Part shown: positions 22,285 to 25,144 of the stretch, piece after piece
Position numbering within the stretch: the first letter of the stretch is position 1
Layout: each line of letters begins with the position of its first letter
Assembly: GCA_007121485.1 (NCBI GenBank)
Contig: SKKM01000278.1
Span: 1 to 25,144 of the forward strand
DNA from: Wenzhouxiangella sp.
GTDB taxonomy: Bacteria > Pseudomonadota > Gammaproteobacteria > Xanthomonadales > Wenzhouxiangellaceae
Reading direction: 5' to 3'
DNA: 25,144 nucleotides
Program-made: the position numbers and the translations under genes
The notes under the pieces: model-generated
The model's input: only the letters and a program-made list of their open reading frames with translations
Told to the model about the DNA's origin: nothing
Databases searched by the model: none

Positions 22285-23666
22285 TCAGTCCGACTGCCCG
22301 GCCACCATCATCTCGTCGACCAGCAGCGAGGGCACCTGGATGCTGTGGCGCTCGTCGTGATCGATTCCGGCGGCGCGCAGTTCACCCAGCATCTGACGCA
22401 GGTGGCCGGCGATGGTGATTTCCTCGACCGGCCAGGCGATTTCACCGTTTTCGACCCAGAAGCCGGCCGCGCCGCGCGAGTAGTCGCCGGTGACCAGGTT
22501 GATGCCCTGCCCCATCAGCTCAGTCACGATCAGGCCTCGACCCATCTCCCGCACCAGCTCCTCGTAGCCGTGGCGTCCGCCGCTGAAACGGAGGTTGCGC
22601 ACGCCGCCGGCGTTGGCCGTGGTGGTCAGACCCAGGCGCCTTGCCGAGTAGCTGCTCAGGACATAGCGCAGCAATTCACCATCGGCGACCAGGGCCGACT
22701 CGCGCGTGGCCACGCCGTCGGCGTCGAAGCTGGAAGAAGCCGGTCCGCCAGGCTGGCGCGGGGATTCGATCAACGAGGCCCATTCGGGCAACACGCGGCT
22801 GCCGACCGCGTCCAGCAGGTAACTGGCCCGGCGGTACAGCTGTCCGCCGGATACCGCGGCAATCAGATGACCGATCAGCCCGCGCGAGACTTCAGGGACG
22901 AACAGCACCGGCACCTTGCCCGTAGGCACGCGGCGCGCACCGAGCCGGCGCAGGGTGCGTCGCGCCGCCTCCTCGCCGGTAACGGCCGGCAGCGCCAGTT
23001 GATCGAAACGACGGCGCGAGTCCCAGTCGTAATCGCGCTGCATGCCGGCCTCGTCGGCGGCAATCAGGATGCAGCTCTGCGAGTAGCGGGTGCCCCGGTT
23101 GCAGCCCATGAATCCATGGCTGTTGCCGTACAGGCTGATCGCCGCCTCGGCGGAAACGCTGGCGCCCTCGGAATTGCTGATGCGGGGATCGGCGGCGCGT
23201 CCGGCCGCCTCGATATCGCGCGCCCGGGCGATCAACTCGTCCATGTCCAGGTCAAGCGGGTGCCACAAGTCCAGATCGGGCAGATCGCCGGCCATCAGTT
23301 CAGCCTCGGCCAGGCCGGCCGCCGGGTCGCGCTGGGTATGGCGGGCGATCGCCAGCGCGCGATCCACTGTCTCGTCGATCACCTCCGGGCGCAAGTCTCC
23401 GGTGCTGGCCGAGCCCGAACAGCCGCCGCGGTAGACGGTGATGCGAACGCCGCGATCGCGGGCCTCCTCCAGCACCTCGACCTCGCCCAGCCGCACCCCG
23501 GCTTCGCGGTTGAGGCTGGACGATACGCTGACTTCGGCCTGGTCGGCGCCGCGAGATGCAGCCCGATCCAGCGCCCGGCGGGCGATACCGGTCAGGAGCT
23601 CGGTTTCCCGGTCCGGGTTGTCGAGCAGATCGCTGACGCCGCCGCGGGCCAGTGCGCCGACTGCGC

Positions 23667-23670
<4 letters not shown>
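22285..23670 (-). CDS. pmbA: TldE/PmbA subunit of the TldD-TldE metalloprotease
   Basis: A 461-residue partner subunit that forms the proteolytic chamber with TldD; the complex removes the leader of microcin B17 and degrades unfolded peptides such as CcdA in E. coli. It has the TldE fold, with GVRITVYRGGCSGSASTGDL and a C-terminal LVTGDYSRGAAGFWVENGEI, and lacks the HExxxH zinc motif, as expected for TldE. It starts with GTG 23670, overlapping the tldD stop as GTGA; the longer frame upstream is the other frame of tldD. This junction implies balanced, coupled production of the two subunits. In E. coli the two genes are, to my memory, not adjacent. Confidence 0.94.
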
Positions 23671-25109
<1,439 letters not shown>

Positions 25110-25144
25110 TTGCGTGCGTGGGAAGGATATCCGGCCTGCGCCGG

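Overview
The window is a dense, high-G+C chromosomal stretch from a gammaproteobacterium. Gene content and pairings point to the Xanthomonadales/Wenzhouxiangella side of the class: dapA next to bamC, pcnB overlapping folK, a prxQ-phoH pair, fdxA of the 7Fe type, and tldD joined to tldE. This placement is inferred from protein families and gene order, not from a marker gene. No rRNA, tRNA, CRISPR array, transposase or phage gene is visible.

Layout. (1) 1-3459, minus strand: proB, then proA, then a small secreted protein of unknown function. Proline synthesis is split by a 368-base gap full of palindromes, and a 200-base element with long terminal inverted repeats lies downstream of the small gene. 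(2) 3673-6157, minus: a patatin-like lipid hydrolase and a GntP-type permease, 4 bases apart, behind a good sigma-70-like promoter. (3) 6254-8640, minus: a secreted Iap-like M28 aminopeptidase and an MFS transporter. (4) 8691-10320, plus: a YiiD-type thioesterase, a lipoprotein overlapping it, and an orphan ParA-like ATPase. (5) 10397-11206, minus: an LpxH-like phosphoesterase whose last codons lie in a tandem hairpin repeat. (6) 11363-12415, plus: an AI-2E/PerM family membrane protein. (7) 12535-15517, plus: a molybdate locus, modE-modA-modB-modC, with a near-canonical ModE operator just before a short ModE. (8) 15514-17348, minus: pcnB and folK. (9) 17516-21523: fdxA (plus), bamC and dapA (minus), prxQ and phoH (plus). 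(10) 21520-25109, minus: tldD, tldE and an NRDE-family protein.

Most of the window is ordinary core metabolism. The items that most deserve a second look are between genes: the ModE operator, the long inverted-repeat element at the left edge, the palindrome cluster containing the proB stop codon, and the tandem hairpin repeat that supplies the C-terminus of the LpxH-like enzyme. Among proteins, the thioesterase-lipoprotein-ParA cluster, the one-domain BamC, the DNA-binding-domain-only ModE and a PrxQ without its usual resolving cysteine stand out. I did not find a convincing wholly new multi-gene system.
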